Assembly (NCBI GenBank): GCA_024036415.1
Contig: JAMWET010003914.1
Span: 528,001 to 592,000 of the forward strand
DNA length: 64,000 nt
Direction: 5' to 3'
Origin: Prochilodus magdalenae
Taxonomy: Eukaryota; Chordata; Actinopteri; Characiformes; Prochilodontidae
A model generated the notes under the pieces. It was not told the origin of the DNA. It saw only the letters and a list, made by a program, of their open reading frames with translations, and did no database searches. Shown here one piece after another: positions 11,700 through 23,379 of this stretch; the stretch's first letter is position 1; every line of letters starts with the position of its first letter. Position numbers and translations under genes: made by a program.

Positions 11700-14600
11700 A
11701 AGGTGGAGCAATGGAATCCTCTTTGTTTGGTGGAGACCTAGTATGAACTGTTTTTTCAGTGTATATAAAGTATCGGATGACTAGCTACTCTGTAAATAAT
11801 TAACTGACAAGACAGGAGAAACAAACTATTCACCATGTTTAAGCATGCCTAAAGTACCATAATATACAGATCAGTGGTGCAAACAAAAGTTGCATAGAAA
11901 GAAAATTATTTTTGTTTACTTTGCTGAAAAGGCATCTGTGTGCTTTTTTGGCCAATCATATTGAGTTGAGTTACTCCCAAAGGTAGCCCCCCTAAAGCCA
12001 ACAAATGTAGTTGTTAAGAATTAGGAATCTATGGTCAGAATAATGTGCTTTTTATGCATATATTGCATTTACAATTAACAAGCATATTGTAGTATGACAT
12101 ATTAAAACAAAACACTAAATATACAAGTCAGGTGTACCCTAGAGCCACAACTGCTGCATTTTCAAAATTGCAACGGACAATTTACACCATAGCAGCTTTT
12201 TTCTATTGTGTTGAAAGAACTTTGTCTTCAGCTTCAATATGTTCTGGTTTGTATTCTTATATATCTTTTGCTTCTAAACATGGAATCAGCTTTTGTTTGA
12301 CTAACGTACTTTAACTACAGTCCCCATTATCATTGTGCTGTAGACCTATACATGTCATGTAAAGAAGCCACTGCAGTAATCAAAGCAATTAATCATTAGT
12401 CAACCAGTCTGGTAGGTGTATTAACAAAAACCCACCTATGGACCTGCAGATGTGGTTTCAAGCACATTCCTTACTGGCTGCCCTTGACCAAGATGTCTGT
12501 GAAGTATTCCTTGACCTACATTAAAACACACTAACACATGAGATTTATTTTTATCTAGATTAAACATACTAAACTAAATAAAGAGCACTGCTTTTTGAGC
12601 TAGCATTTTTGTAAACGTTTTGCCCGAACAAGGGATTAGTGTTGTCCTGCAGGAGACAGCATCTTAGTGTGAAATGGGGCTATCAAGAGAACCTGGTGGC
12701 TCAACATTTAAGAAAGTAATCAGGTGTAAATCATAGAGTATGGAATATAGTTATGAATAAGGACTGTAATCCTGGTGAAAAGTGGCACAGGGTCAGAAAT
12801 ACCACTTTCAGCTCATAGTGAAAGATGTGGTCTGACGTGAGGTGGGGAACCAGAAGCCCTGAATAGCTCTGTACTGCCATAATGCGTGAGGCATCAGCGG
12901 TCACACTGTATGTGGGAGCAGGACCCAACAAAAAGGAGCAGTGCTGCCAGATTCTTAGAGCAGAAATATTTTTGATCAATAGTACCCAGCATATGCATAA
13001 GAGCATGGCGTAGCGAATGCAGTGTCCAATATGGATTTGCTATGGCAGGTTCAAAATGCTATGTGCTTTGGCAACAACATTACAGTCATGGATATTGTAC
13101 ATCAGATCCAAACCTATAAACTAAGTGGGTTATCTGGGGACTGGGCTGCTTGCATGCATCAGCAAAAAAAAAAAAAAAAGGTGCCCCCCATCCTGGGAAC
13201 AGAAACTAAACTAACAAAGCTGTAAAATGTGGACTGGAGGGCACCAGTGCGACCAGCCGTTCGATGGGGGAAAAAAAGAAAAAGTCTTCGCGACTCAAAG
13301 TCTCCCTGTGGTTAAAAACAGAGCCCATTTCGTGGTCTAAACCAATCAAAGATAGCGAAGGGCTGGCCCATTTCCAACACTTACTATACTGTGCATAAAG
13401 TAAAAAATCTAGTGAATGCAATGAGAAAGCATACGTTGTTACTGACATAATTTAGTTTAATTGTCTGCAAAGGACAAACAATATGCAGCATCCTGATGAT
13501 AATGCTAAACAACACATGATGTTAGAAGGAGAAAATTTTGCTTATGTAATGGCTAACATACTTGATGTGGTACACACTGAGCTAAAAGCAGAGAAAGGCT
13601 TTATCAGCAAGTTAGCAGTTAAGATTCCTTTACTGATAATGGCAGGTGAAAGTTATGACTCTTTTTGGTATGTTATAGGGGGGTTTCTGATTCAAGAAAT
13701 GTAAGGTAAGCATGTAATCAGATGCATTACTTAGACATTCATAAACAAACAATAACTTCACTTTGGAAACCTTGGTCTTACCAGAATAAGACAGAAATGC
13801 ACTTAGGAGGCTACAAATCTAACAATAGGCTTAATTCATATTTAAATTTTAAAAAGACATATCAGTTACGGTCTGAGTTAACATTATTCCAGGGTGTTAT
13901 CGAGGGAGTGTACATTAGAACCATCAGCCTTTCTGTGTAATAATGAGCCTTTATTCTTTTGGCAGTTAGCATAGTAGAACACTTGACAAGGCTGTGTGTC
14001 CACTAGCCCTGCTTGTGGTGTGCATGCACCAGTCCACTGCGTAAATCAGCAGCAAAAGAGGGAGAAAATCTGCACCTCAACAGCTGGCAACGACAGTGTA
14101 AACGACTGTAATATTTATTAAACTCTAGCAGTGTGATGCTTAGAGATGTAAACACTAGTGAACAGGACACATGTATGAGACAAAAGGAAAATCGTATGTG
14201 AAACATCGTTCAGCGTTAAATGATGTAATGTTTGTTTTGAACTATTTTGCTCAATAAAATATTTTATGTCAATATCAGTAATTCTAAAAATAAATGTCAA
14301 TCCATTATTTCTCTCAAGTTTAAAGGCAGATTTTTTTACTGAGTAAAAGTTGATGAAATCAAAGGTGGCTTTAAAATATTGTACATCAGATATGTAAATC
14401 AGATATGTATCTGAGCAATGCAACTCAGTCTAAAAAGAAAGACTGGATTTTGTGACTTTTATATACCAGTTCAGCGTTTTTCAGAAACATGAACACTGAT
14501 GTCTCTGTACTAAAAAAATTGAAAGCATGAATTTTAATGCAATATTTAAAAAAAACTGATTGAACATGGACATAAGAGAATAAGGTGCAGTGTCAAAGAA

Positions 14601-14840
14601 ACACTAAAAGTGCAAAAAAAGCATACATATATACAAATTTTATATCAGTATTGGTCAAAGAGAATCAGGCATTGCTATCAGAAGGGAAAAGTGGTACTCG
14701 TGCATCTTTAGTAAATATTGCAATCATTAAATGTATGGGAGTCCTATTTGTCTAATTTGTATCAAATTTCGTCTGCCTCCACCTTCTAAGCAAATCACTA
14801 CCAAAAGCATACTCTCTAACCTATTATTCTGCACCTCTTT
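11700..14840. other. Non-coding DNA upstream of SAMD9L
   Basis: Nothing recognisable beyond homopolymer runs (poly-A at about 13,164) and short frames without domains. The end of this stretch is probably intron, because a polypyrimidine tract with TTTTTGCAG acceptor closes it at 14,846. Confidence 0.5.
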
Positions 14841-14847
14841 TTGCAGT
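14838..14847 (+). promoter_or_regulatory. Splice acceptor before the SAMD9L coding exon
   Basis: CCTCTTTTTGCAG ends at 14,846, 48 bp before the start codon. It implies at least one upstream non-coding exon, as is usual for SAMD9-family genes whose whole coding region sits in one exon. Confidence 0.55.
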
Positions 14848-14894
14848 CATACTAAATCCTGTGATTTAGTGAAAAAGTCTTTGCTCTTTGGACA

Positions 14895-17800
14895 ATGAGC
14901 CACAGAACTAAACGTCCTCCTACAGTCGAGAAGTGGACAAAAGAAGATGTTCACCAGTGGCTGACTGAGGAACTGAAGGTAGATCAAACATGGGCTGACA
15001 AACTGTATGAAGAGGACGTGTCAGGAAAAGAACTCATCTGCTATAAACCAAAAGATTTATGTGATTTATTAGGCATTAGGCATGGTCCAGCTGTTAGAAT
15101 CATAAACACATTAGAGAAGTTAGTCTCCATTAACTCTCATGAAAATGTGTCCGATATGCACACCCACACTTCTCCAACACAATCAAATTCTGCATCTCCT
15201 AGATGTTCACAAACAAAGCATACTAAGTCAGACATATCATCAAATGATAGCATGCCAATTGATGCAAAACAATCAAGAAAAAAAACTAAGAAATCGAAAA
15301 AGAAATCTAACAAAAAAGGTGTACCAAATCCTTGTACAATTTCAGCATCCAGAAGCCTAAATGAAGCACCACCTACAAAAAAAGAGACTGAAACAGAATT
15401 TCAGGTGGGAGAAACACAATGTGACATAACTGAAAGTGAACCAACAGAAATGTTCAAAGTATTACCCCCACAAATGGAGAACAGCAAAAGTAAACCAGAA
15501 TTGTCTTCCAAGAATTTGCCTACTAAAGTCAGAGAGCAAGAATCTGTAGAACCAGAAGAACTTACAACACAGGTCACAAGAACAAAAACAAAACCAGAAA
15601 TTCAAAATGCTGAGAGAAAGCAGAGAACATCAAAACAGTGCAGTTTCTATCCGTTTGACCAGCAGTCTGCCTCTCACAGATATATTAAAAACTATATATT
15701 ACCACCAGAGACAGGACCGAGTAATCTAGTTGACCCCGTACACGAGTACAAGTTTTTGGGAAGAGCAGAAGATATTCACATAATGAAGAAAAAAATCAAC
15801 AAAGAGGTTTTCCGCTTTGCAGCCGGATGTATGAACACAAGGACAAATGGGACCATCCATTTTGGTGTAGCAGACTCCAAGGACTCTACATACGGTCATG
15901 GTGAGATTGTGGGGGTCAGCCTTGATAAAACTGATATTGTCATTGATCACTTTAATCAGGGCATTAAATCATATTTTGAAGACAATGCTGATGATGCAAA
16001 AAGATGCATCAGGCAACCCCGCTTTGTGGAAGTGCTAGGCCGTGACAACACTTTATCTAGCAAATACGTCATAGAGGTGGACATTGTTCCAAGTCACAGC
16101 GTAGTTCATGGTAAAATATTCTACACCCAGACTCTGGATGAAGAGAATCAGTGGAAGAAAAGCAAAGGACAATCACTGTTTATTAGAGATGGAGCTGCAA
16201 CCAGAGACATATGCAAAATTGGGAACCCCAGAGATATGCAGGCTGAATTAGCCAAAGTGACTGAAGACCTGAATGTTCTGGACACAATGAGAAAGGAGGC
16301 AGAAAAGAAGCCTGAACGCAAAAGAAAATCGAATCAGGGAGACAAATTAAAGAATCTGTTGACATGTGGAGGAGGAGCTCATTATGATTACTACATAATT
16401 GTAATGAACAAAAGTCATTCAGAACAACTGCAAGATCTAAAGTTTCTGACTGCACTGAAATTATTCTGCGTGTTAGACTTTGATCCAGATTCAGTGAAAA
16501 ATGGATCCTGTCACAACTACAGACAAAACAGAATTGCAAACCTTCACACTCCAAGGCAGTTTTGTGGGGACCCAGGAACAATAATACAAAAACTAAACTT
16601 GTACAAACAGACCAGTTGGGTGTTGTGCAATGGACGAGTGGACATTGATAAGGAATCTGATAAACCACTTTCTCCTAGCAAGTGGTTAATAAACAGAGCC
16701 GGAGAGGTGCAGGACATGGTCTCCTTCCTCTGCAATCCAGACACCCTTCCAAGAGGCAGATTCTTGGTGATATTTCTCCTTCTGTCTATTGTCGAAGCCA
16801 TGAATGATCCAATCTTTGACACGTTTATGTCATTCTACAAGAATCTTGGAGGAACACACAACATTATTAGCATTTGCACAACAAGCAACACTTTTCAAAA
16901 ATGGAAAGACTTCATCCAAACCAGAACAGAACTAGACATCAATGGTCAAAGCATCTGTGATTTAGAACTCAGTGAAATCAATGGAACTATACTTGAGAAA
17001 CACAGCCAAACAACAGACAGACTACTACCTTCTGTTGATGGAAGCTCTGTGGTTCTTAAACAAATAGATGAGGATTCGATGCCTGCTCTAGATATCCTAT
17101 GCTTGAACCAGTGTGAAAATGTGTATGATGAGGACAGTGAAGAATTCCAAAACTTCAAAATAAAAAAAGAGGCTGAATTCTATCGGGGTGACAAAGTGGA
17201 ATGGTGGAATTTCTACTTCTCAGAAAAAACTCCAACAAAGCCTTTTATAAAACGGGATAAACATAGCAATGTCTGGACAATGATCAGATCTCAAACCAAT
17301 GACCCGACAACTACATGTGTCATGGTGAACCTTTTTCATCATCCTGGATGTGGTGGCACAACTTTAGCCATGCATGTGATGTGGGATCTGAGAAAAGAGT
17401 TCAGATGTGCTGTGTTGAGAGATAACACGATCCCAAAAACAGATGTGGCGCAACAAGTCGCTTATCTGGTGAAGTGCTGTAAAACTGAGCGTTCATTCAA
17501 AACACCAGTCTTGCTTTTAGTGGAAGACTCGGAAGACATAGAGAACACACAAGAGCTGCAGCACTCTTTAAGGAAAACCATTGGTGAAATGGAAGCTTTT
17601 GTTGTAATTTTGAACTGTATACGCTCAAAAAGTCCAAAAGAAAAATACCTAAACCGTGTAAATGGCAGCCAGTACATCACGGCTGCTTTGTCAAAGGACG
17701 AACAAAATGCCTTTGAAGTAAAGCTTAAAGAGCTTCAAGAAGTCCATGACAAACCAGAGAACTTCTACAGTTTTATGATCATGAAAACCAACTTCAATCA

Positions 17801-19865
17801 GGAGTATGTGGCAAACATTGCAGGTACCATCTTAACAGATGTTGATGTTGGAAGCAGACAAGCCCAGTTGCTCTCTATACTGGCACTGCTTAACAGACAT
17901 GTAGCAGAATCGTTAATCTCTGTGTCTCTGTGTGAGGACTTTCTTGGGATTAAAAGGAGACTCTGGGGAAGCGAATCTGTAATAGATAAAATGGAGCCTT
18001 ATTCATGCTTGCTAATTGAGTTCCAAGTTGAAGAATGTGGAGTTTACGGAGCTATTCGCTTTGTACATCAACGTATTGCAGCAGAATGTGTCAAGGTTTT
18101 AGAAGAGAGGTACAGCAGCCCAAGTTCTGACATAATCCTCAATTTGCTGCACACCGACCTGTTTTTTGAAAGAGGAATAGGCAAAGATAACCTACTGCAG
18201 TCGGTTAAGAGCATGCTGATTACAAGACAACGCAAGACTGAAGGTGATGAGAAGGACACACTGTTTTCACCACTGATTGAAGACATAAAATCTGGAAATG
18301 ATGGACTGAAAAAAATTCAAGACATATTAACTGAAGCATCAAAGAGATTCGACAAAGACTTCTCAATTCCCCAAGCTTTAGCAAGGCACTTCTACCTGAA
18401 TGAGAGAAACTTTGCACTTGCGAAGGAATGGGCAGACAATGCTAAAGCCACCAAGGAAAATTCATACACTGTTGACACTGTTGGACAAGTCTCACGGAAT
18501 GAACTAAAACATAAAATTGAGGGGAAAAAGCAAAAGAAGGAACCCCACACGCCTGAGGATTTAAAAGAATTTCTCGAGCTAGCTAAAGCCGCAATAAAAG
18601 CTTTCCAAAGAGCGCAGATCTTGGCAAAGACAGATGATAATGCTGATACTGAGGAGAGACGTCACTGGAAGCAGAACATCTACAATATATCTGGATACAT
18701 GAATGAGATTGACATTGCTATGACAGTCTTTGACATTGTGAGGGGGCTTCCACTGTTTCAGGAGAATGACCCCATGAAAAATGAGTACATTAAGCAGTTT
18801 TTCAAAGGAAAGATGCCATTGTCTTCAATTCCCAGTACTCCTGCCAACAAGAATTTTGCTGATGTCCTGAAGGAGTATGAGCCATTTCTTATTTCCCTAA
18901 AGTCACATGTTGACACAGCTTTTGAATTCCTTGAGGTGTTCTTCACCTACACCAGAGAAAAGGGTGTGGTCGACACAGAAAAGCTGAACAAAAACAGGAA
19001 CTGGATCAATGATCACTTTAAAAACTATATCTCTTTGTTCTGTTCATCATCTGAGGAAAAACTCAGTGCAAAAACACGTAAGCCCAAACTAAGCCTAAAC
19101 ATGGAAATCGAAGAATGCAGGATGTTCCTTGAAGAAAACAGGGCAAACTATTTCTCAAGAATTCTACAGTTTTTGGAGGTCCGGAAAGACATGATCGAAC
19201 GAATTACTGAAAAACATTCCTTCATCTACCAGAACTGTACCACCAAATCTCTTCAGGACAAGACCAATCATTTGCTCTCACACATAATCCTTAAACTGAT
19301 CCAACCAAAATCTCACTTGGCAAAATCCCAGAAAGAGCTGAATGACCTTTTGAGGGAAATTTTACAAGAAGCTGGATTATCACATCAGTATCCAGAACCC
19401 TACTTTCTTGCAATGCTGCTAATGTGGCCTGGAAAGACACATGCTGACAAGCAAATAGCTACATATGTGGAAAAGATAAGAAATGCATCCCGAAAGCAAC
19501 TCTCTCCCATCTTTAGAGCAAGAGCCCCAGTTGCCCACTTATATCTGGGAAAGACAGATGGATTAGACAGGTTGGTTTCCAAAACAGTTCTTGACAGTGG
19601 TTTCAGTGGTGTTTCTTGGCGAAATATTCTCTGGCAGAGCGCAGATATCTTCAAGAAAAAGGGAACTAAAGACAAGCTCCTTAGAGTAAAGGGTATTATT
19701 GAGCAAGGGGAGCTCTACGCAGAGTATGACAAGCTGCAGATCCCTGTCCGACCTACCTACCTTGGAGGAATAAGAAGTGGGCACAGCACAGAGAAAGTGT
19801 CCTTCTATGTAGGCTTTGCCATCGACGGTCCACTTGCCTATGACATTCAATATGAAGATAGCTAG
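14895..19865 (+). CDS. samd9l: Sterile alpha motif domain-containing protein 9-like
   Basis: Cytoplasmic interferon-pathway regulator. Mammalian SAMD9/SAMD9L restrict poxviruses and repress translation and growth. The 1,656-codon frame is intact in one exon, close to human SAMD9/9L (about 1,585-1,590 residues). Domains seen: SAM at about 10-78 (VEKWTKEDVHQWL, YEEDVSGKELI); a Lys-rich linker (about 124-142); an AlbA_2/Schlafen-like domain at about 284-437 (FAAGCMNTRTNGTIHFGV, GQSLFIRDGAA); a probable SIR2-like region (about 490-720); and a STAND-type P-loop NTPase with Walker A HHPGCGGTT at about 814-823 and acidic Walker B LLLVEDSED at about 872-880. Then follows a helical TPR-like stretch and a C-terminal OB-like end (VSFYVGFAIDGPLAY). 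The Walker A has GGTT rather than GKT/S, as I recall for this family. The start is chosen because GACAATGA precedes the SAM domain directly. Fish often carry several paralogues, so SAMD9 versus SAMD9L is not separable here. Confidence 0.93.
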   Translation: MSHRTKRPPTVEKWTKEDVHQWLTEELKVDQTWADKLYEEDVSGKELICYKPKDLCDLLGIRHGPAVRIINTLEKLVSINSHENVSDMHTHTSPTQSNSASPRCSQTKHTKSDISSNDSMPIDAKQSRKKTKKSKKKSNKKGVPNPCTISASRSLNEAPPTKKETETEFQVGETQCDITESEPTEMFKVLPPQMENSKSKPELSSKNLPTKVREQESVEPEELTTQVTRTKTKPEIQNAERKQRTSKQCSFYPFDQQSASHRYIKNYILPPETGPSNLVDPVHEYKFLGRAEDIHIMKKKINKEVFRFAAGCMNTRTNGTIHFGVADSKDSTYGHGEIVGVSLDKTDIVIDHFNQGIKSYFEDNADDAKRCIRQPRFVEVLGRDNTLSSKYVIEVDIVPSHSVVHGKIFYTQTLDEENQWKKSKGQSLFIRDGAATRDICKIGNPRDMQAELAKVTEDLNVLDTMRKEAEKKPERKRKSNQGDKLKNLLTCGGGAHYDYYIIVMNKSHSEQLQDLKFLTALKLFCVLDFDPDSVKNGSCHNYRQNRIANLHTPRQFCGDPGTIIQKLNLYKQTSWVLCNGRVDIDKESDKPLSPSKWLINRAGEVQDMVSFLCNPDTLPRGRFLVIFLLLSIVEAMNDPIFDTFMSFYKNLGGTHNIISICTTSNTFQKWKDFIQTRTELDINGQSICDLELSEINGTILEKHSQTTDRLLPSVDGSSVVLKQIDEDSMPALDILCLNQCENVYDEDSEEFQNFKIKKEAEFYRGDKVEWWNFYFSEKTPTKPFIKRDKHSNVWTMIRSQTNDPTTTCVMVNLFHHPGCGGTTLAMHVMWDLRKEFRCAVLRDNTIPKTDVAQQVAYLVKCCKTERSFKTPVLLLVEDSEDIENTQELQHSLRKTIGEMEAFVVILNCIRSKSPKEKYLNRVNGSQYITAALSKDEQNAFEVKLKELQEVHDKPENFYSFMIMKTNFNQEYVANIAGTILTDVDVGSRQAQLLSILALLNRHVAESLISVSLCEDFLGIKRRLWGSESVIDKMEPYSCLLIEFQVEECGVYGAIRFVHQRIAAECVKVLEERYSSPSSDIILNLLHTDLFFERGIGKDNLLQSVKSMLITRQRKTEGDEKDTLFSPLIEDIKSGNDGLKKIQDILTEASKRFDKDFSIPQALARHFYLNERNFALAKEWADNAKATKENSYTVDTVGQVSRNELKHKIEGKKQKKEPHTPEDLKEFLELAKAAIKAFQRAQILAKTDDNADTEERRHWKQNIYNISGYMNEIDIAMTVFDIVRGLPLFQENDPMKNEYIKQFFKGKMPLSSIPSTPANKNFADVLKEYEPFLISLKSHVDTAFEFLEVFFTYTREKGVVDTEKLNKNRNWINDHFKNYISLFCSSSEEKLSAKTRKPKLSLNMEIEECRMFLEENRANYFSRILQFLEVRKDMIERITEKHSFIYQNCTTKSLQDKTNHLLSHIILKLIQPKSHLAKSQKELNDLLREILQEAGLSHQYPEPYFLAMLLMWPGKTHADKQIATYVEKIRNASRKQLSPIFRARAPVAHLYLGKTDGLDRLVSKTVLDSGFSGVSWRNILWQSADIFKKKGTKDKLLRVKGIIEQGELYAEYDKLQIPVRPTYLGGIRSGHSTEKVSFYVGFAIDGPLAYDIQYEDS

Positions 19866-20420
19866 ACCATAAAAGTAGGACTTGCCGTCAGTGAACCTCA
19901 CCAATGAATTACAGCTAGATCATGAACAGGACAAATAATTTCCCGCATCTGTTTCAGCAAAATAATGTCTATGTGAAATCTGGTCTGCATGCAAAACACA
20001 AGGTCATTATTTTTACAATGTAGCAGCCTGTTCGGATAATCAGAGAATTGTGCAGTCTCTTCATTCAGGAGACACATTTTGTATAATAGACTTTATACAA
20101 AATAGTCTTTTCATATAGCCATTTTATGATTCACTACTCTCCAGTCTGCATTCAAATTTATTATTGATGGTGTATTGTTTTGACTGTGTAGACAATATTT
20201 TCATTTGATGTGTACATGTTGTGTTAGTATTTCTGGATTCAGAATATCAATGAAAAACTTGGTCACTCAAACTCTATGCAGAACAATTCAATGTAAATGC
20301 AACAGATAGTAAAACTACACATGCTAATATCTTCATGTAACAATACCCCACAATCCACGTATAACATATACGCTTTTATATACACTGTTAAAAATACATG
20401 TAAATAAAGCACACATATCC
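19866..20420 (+). other. SAMD9L 3' UTR (inferred)
   Basis: An AT-rich, non-coding region follows the stop codon. The first well-placed canonical AATAAA is at about 20,403 (TGTAAATAAAGC), giving a 3' UTR of roughly 0.55 kb. Another AATAAA at about 21,046 could serve a longer form. Confidence 0.4.
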
Positions 20421-21945
20421 TCTAATTTTACACAGCTGTTGTGCATTTACAGAATAGAATGTAAATTCACAAAAACTAATCATCTTCAATTTGCAAAGAT
20501 TTGCATTTTTTTATGATGTAGTATTACTTTTTCCTCTATAAAATCTACGAATTAGTAATTTCTGCGTGCAACATTTAAAGCGTAGTAAAGCGATATCTAT
20601 GGTACAAGAGCAATATTTTTATGTTTAGGAAAAAAACGATTTGATGTTGATGATGCAAACATGACGTTATACAAACACACCTAGAGAACAATGGCATGAA
20701 TTAAGTGCCCAGGAGATAGTACTGAAGTCCAAGACTGGTGATAATTAACAGATACTGGTTAATTAAAAGAAGGGTGATCGTGTTGTGTAAAAGCAGGTTG
20801 TCTCTCTGTATAGCTATTTTGTGACCCATTAAACTGTAATCTGTACTTTTTTATTAATGGTATCCACTGAAGTATTTTCCTTTGACTTTGATTGCATAAA
20901 TGATGATAAACCGATTTCAGTGCGTCTCTGACTGGATATGCATGTACAAACCTTCAATATGAACAGTTTGTGTGTGTAATTTGCTGTGTAATGAAACTAA
21001 TATAACTTCACATAATGTTGCTTGTCTTAGTTGCTACCTTCCACAATAAACCTACCAATTTATTATAAGCTTATTTGCTAAGCTTATAAAAACATTAACA
21101 GCAGCAAACTAATTGCAAGAGAAAGTCATATACCTAATGTGGTTTTACCAATGTGCCTCAGGTTTGTCATTTGATATACAGTCAGCTACACAACTACTGG
21201 ACTGTGGTTAATTAGGTGAAACTAACACTGAACATTTGAGGGGAAATAACCATAACTATCCTACTACAACCATAACCGACATGTGATCTGCTTCACAAGT
21301 AGTAGACAGCATTCATGTATCTCAGAGTATTACATGTCGGTTTTGGCAACATAACAGAAAAAAACATTTTTTATAATGCTTGATTGGACGGGATAGCACA
21401 GAGGAAAGAAAATAAGACCACTCCTCAATACGGAACATCTTCAGATCATCATCAAGGTCTCACATCCCTTGCTAATGCTAAAGGGAAAAGAAAGAGTTTG
21501 ATTATTAACAGTCTTTTGTGATTTGGATGACTTTCCTGCTGGAAGACCCAAACATGGCTTTAGGGTATTGGCAGAGTAAGACAGATTTTCATTGAAAATC
21601 TAGTACTTTATAGAGTACACGATGCCATGTACAGCATCTTAACAAGGTTGCCATGCCCTCTGGAGGAAAATCAACCCCAAAACATCACATTCTCCACAAC
21701 ACTTAAAACTTTTTTTCTGTATATCAATGCACATCTTGAGCATTTGTGGGTAAAACGTAATTGTCTGATCGATTTGTCAATCTATAAGTTGATTTGTGCA
21801 TTACACAGATGCTGATAAATAACTGATGTAATCTGGCCTTGTACTTAACCTCCCCTCCCCACCACCATTTGTATTTAAACAGTTCCTCAGCACACAGGAA
21901 AGTGGAATATAAATGGGAACATGCATACATTTTGCCTTCAGGAAT
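20421..21945. other. Non-coding intergenic DNA
   Basis: No gene, RNA or repeat recognised on either strand. The next identifiable sequence is the Tc1 fragment at 21,948. Confidence 0.5.
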
Positions 21946-21947
21946 TT

Positions 21948-23369
21948 TTAATGCAGAGAACCATGTTCAGGTTCTAGGACATATACTCCCATCTAGACGT
22001 CATCTCTTTCAGGGAAGACCCTGCATTTTTACATTTACATTTAAGGCATTTAGCAGACGCTCTTATCCAGAGCGACTTACAACCGTGCTAAGTGTTCTGT
22101 TGGATAATATTCCAGCTAGTAGGAAGTTTAGAGCCTAAAACCCACCACGACACTGCCCGAACAGGGGGCCAGTGCTGGTACCTAGAGAAAGGTCATTATA
22201 AGTGCAACACAATACACATTGACAAAGGTCATTATAAGTGCAATACAAAAAGGTCATTAAATTGCCACACAATACACACAATTTACACGTCTGCTAGAGC
22301 TCACTCACTTAAGTGCTTTACGAAGAGATGGGTCTTCAGTCTGCGTTTGAAGACCGCGAGAGACTCCGCTGTTCTGACCCCCAGTGGGAGTTCATTCCAC
22401 CATCTGGGAGCCAGGACAGAGAAGAGTCTGGACGCTTGTCTTCCATGTGTCCTTAGGGATGGCGGTTCGAGACTAGCTGTACTTGAAGCACGAAGGGCTC
22501 GAGGTACAGCTCGACTCTTCACCATTGCCATAAGGTAGGGAGGCGCTGGTCCATTCTTGGCTTTGTAGGCCAGTACCAGAGTTTTAAATCTGATGCGGGC
22601 AACGACAGGAAGCCAATAAAGGGAACGCAGCAGAGGAGTGACATGGGTGAACTTTGGAAGGTTGAAGATGAGACGAGCTGCAGCGTTCTGAACAAGTTGC
22701 AAGGGCCTGATGGCCCGCAGAGGTAGACCAGCCAGGAGCGAGTTGCAGTAGTCTAGCCTTGAAATGACCAGAGACTGGACAAGCAGCTGGGTGGCTTCCT
22801 GAGGAAGGAAGGGTCGTATCCTCCGGATGTTGTTGTGGTTGGTGATTTTTCAACAAGATAATGCCAGACCACATTCTGCAGCAATCACAACATCATGGCT
22901 ACGTAGGAGAAGGATCCGGGTACTGAAATGGGCAGCCTGCAGTCCAGATCTTTCACCTATAGAGAACATTTGGCGCATCATAAAGAGGAAGGTGCGACAA
23001 AGAAGGCCCAAGACGATTGAACAGTTAGAGGCCTGTATTAGACATGAATGGGAGAGCATTCCTATTTCTAAACTTGAGAAACTGGTCTCCTCTGTCCCCA
23101 GATGTCTGTTGAGTGTTGTAAGAAGAAGGGGGGATGCCACACAGTGGTAAAAATGGCCTTGCCCCAACTTTTTTGGGATTTGTTGACGCCATGAAATTTT
23201 GAAACAACACATTTTTCCCTTAAAATGATACATTCTCTCAGTTTAAACTTTTGATCTGTGATTTGTGTTCTATTCTGAATAAAATATTAGATGTTGGCAC
23301 CTCCACATCATTGCATTCAGTTTTTATTCACAATTTGTTTAGTGTCCCAACTTTTTTGGAATCCGGTTT
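21948..23369 (+). mobile_element. 5'-truncated Tc1/mariner transposon, split by a LINE
   Basis: The transposase C-terminal half is readable in two blocks. Block 1 (21,948-22,029) reads FNAENHVQVLGHILPSRR and ends GRPCIF. Block 2 (22,843-23,150) begins QQDNARPHSAA and contains SPDLSPIENIWRI. These carry the second Asp and final Glu of a DD34E catalytic triad. The stop follows RRRGDATQW. The 3' end carries the inverted-repeat text (GTCCCAACTTTTTTGGAAT, 23,344-23,362). The N-terminal DNA-binding half and left terminal repeat are absent, so it cannot transpose. An L2 LINE fills 22,030-22,836. Confidence 0.85.
22030..22836 (-). mobile_element. 5'-truncated L2-type LINE, copy 1
   Basis: The minus strand encodes the C-terminal end of an L2/CR1-clade ORF2 (22,702-22,301, 133 codons). 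It reads LQLVQNAAARLIFNLP, then LRSLYWLPVVARIRFK, PRWWNELPLGVR and FKRRLKTHLF. The 3' end carries the fish L2 tail ATTTAGCAGACGCTCTTAT (on + at 22,048-22,066) and an ACATTTA-type terminus. The flanks carry a short ATTTTT duplication in the host Tc1 (about 22,024 and 22,837), consistent with target-primed insertion. Endonuclease and reverse transcriptase domains are lost by 5' truncation. Confidence 0.88.
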
Positions 23370-23379
23370 GTATGTATTG

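Noticed and set aside
13483..13704. 73-codon frame with a possible downstream donor as an upstream exon
   Set aside because: No domain, ordinary composition, no acceptor pairing that extends the frame.
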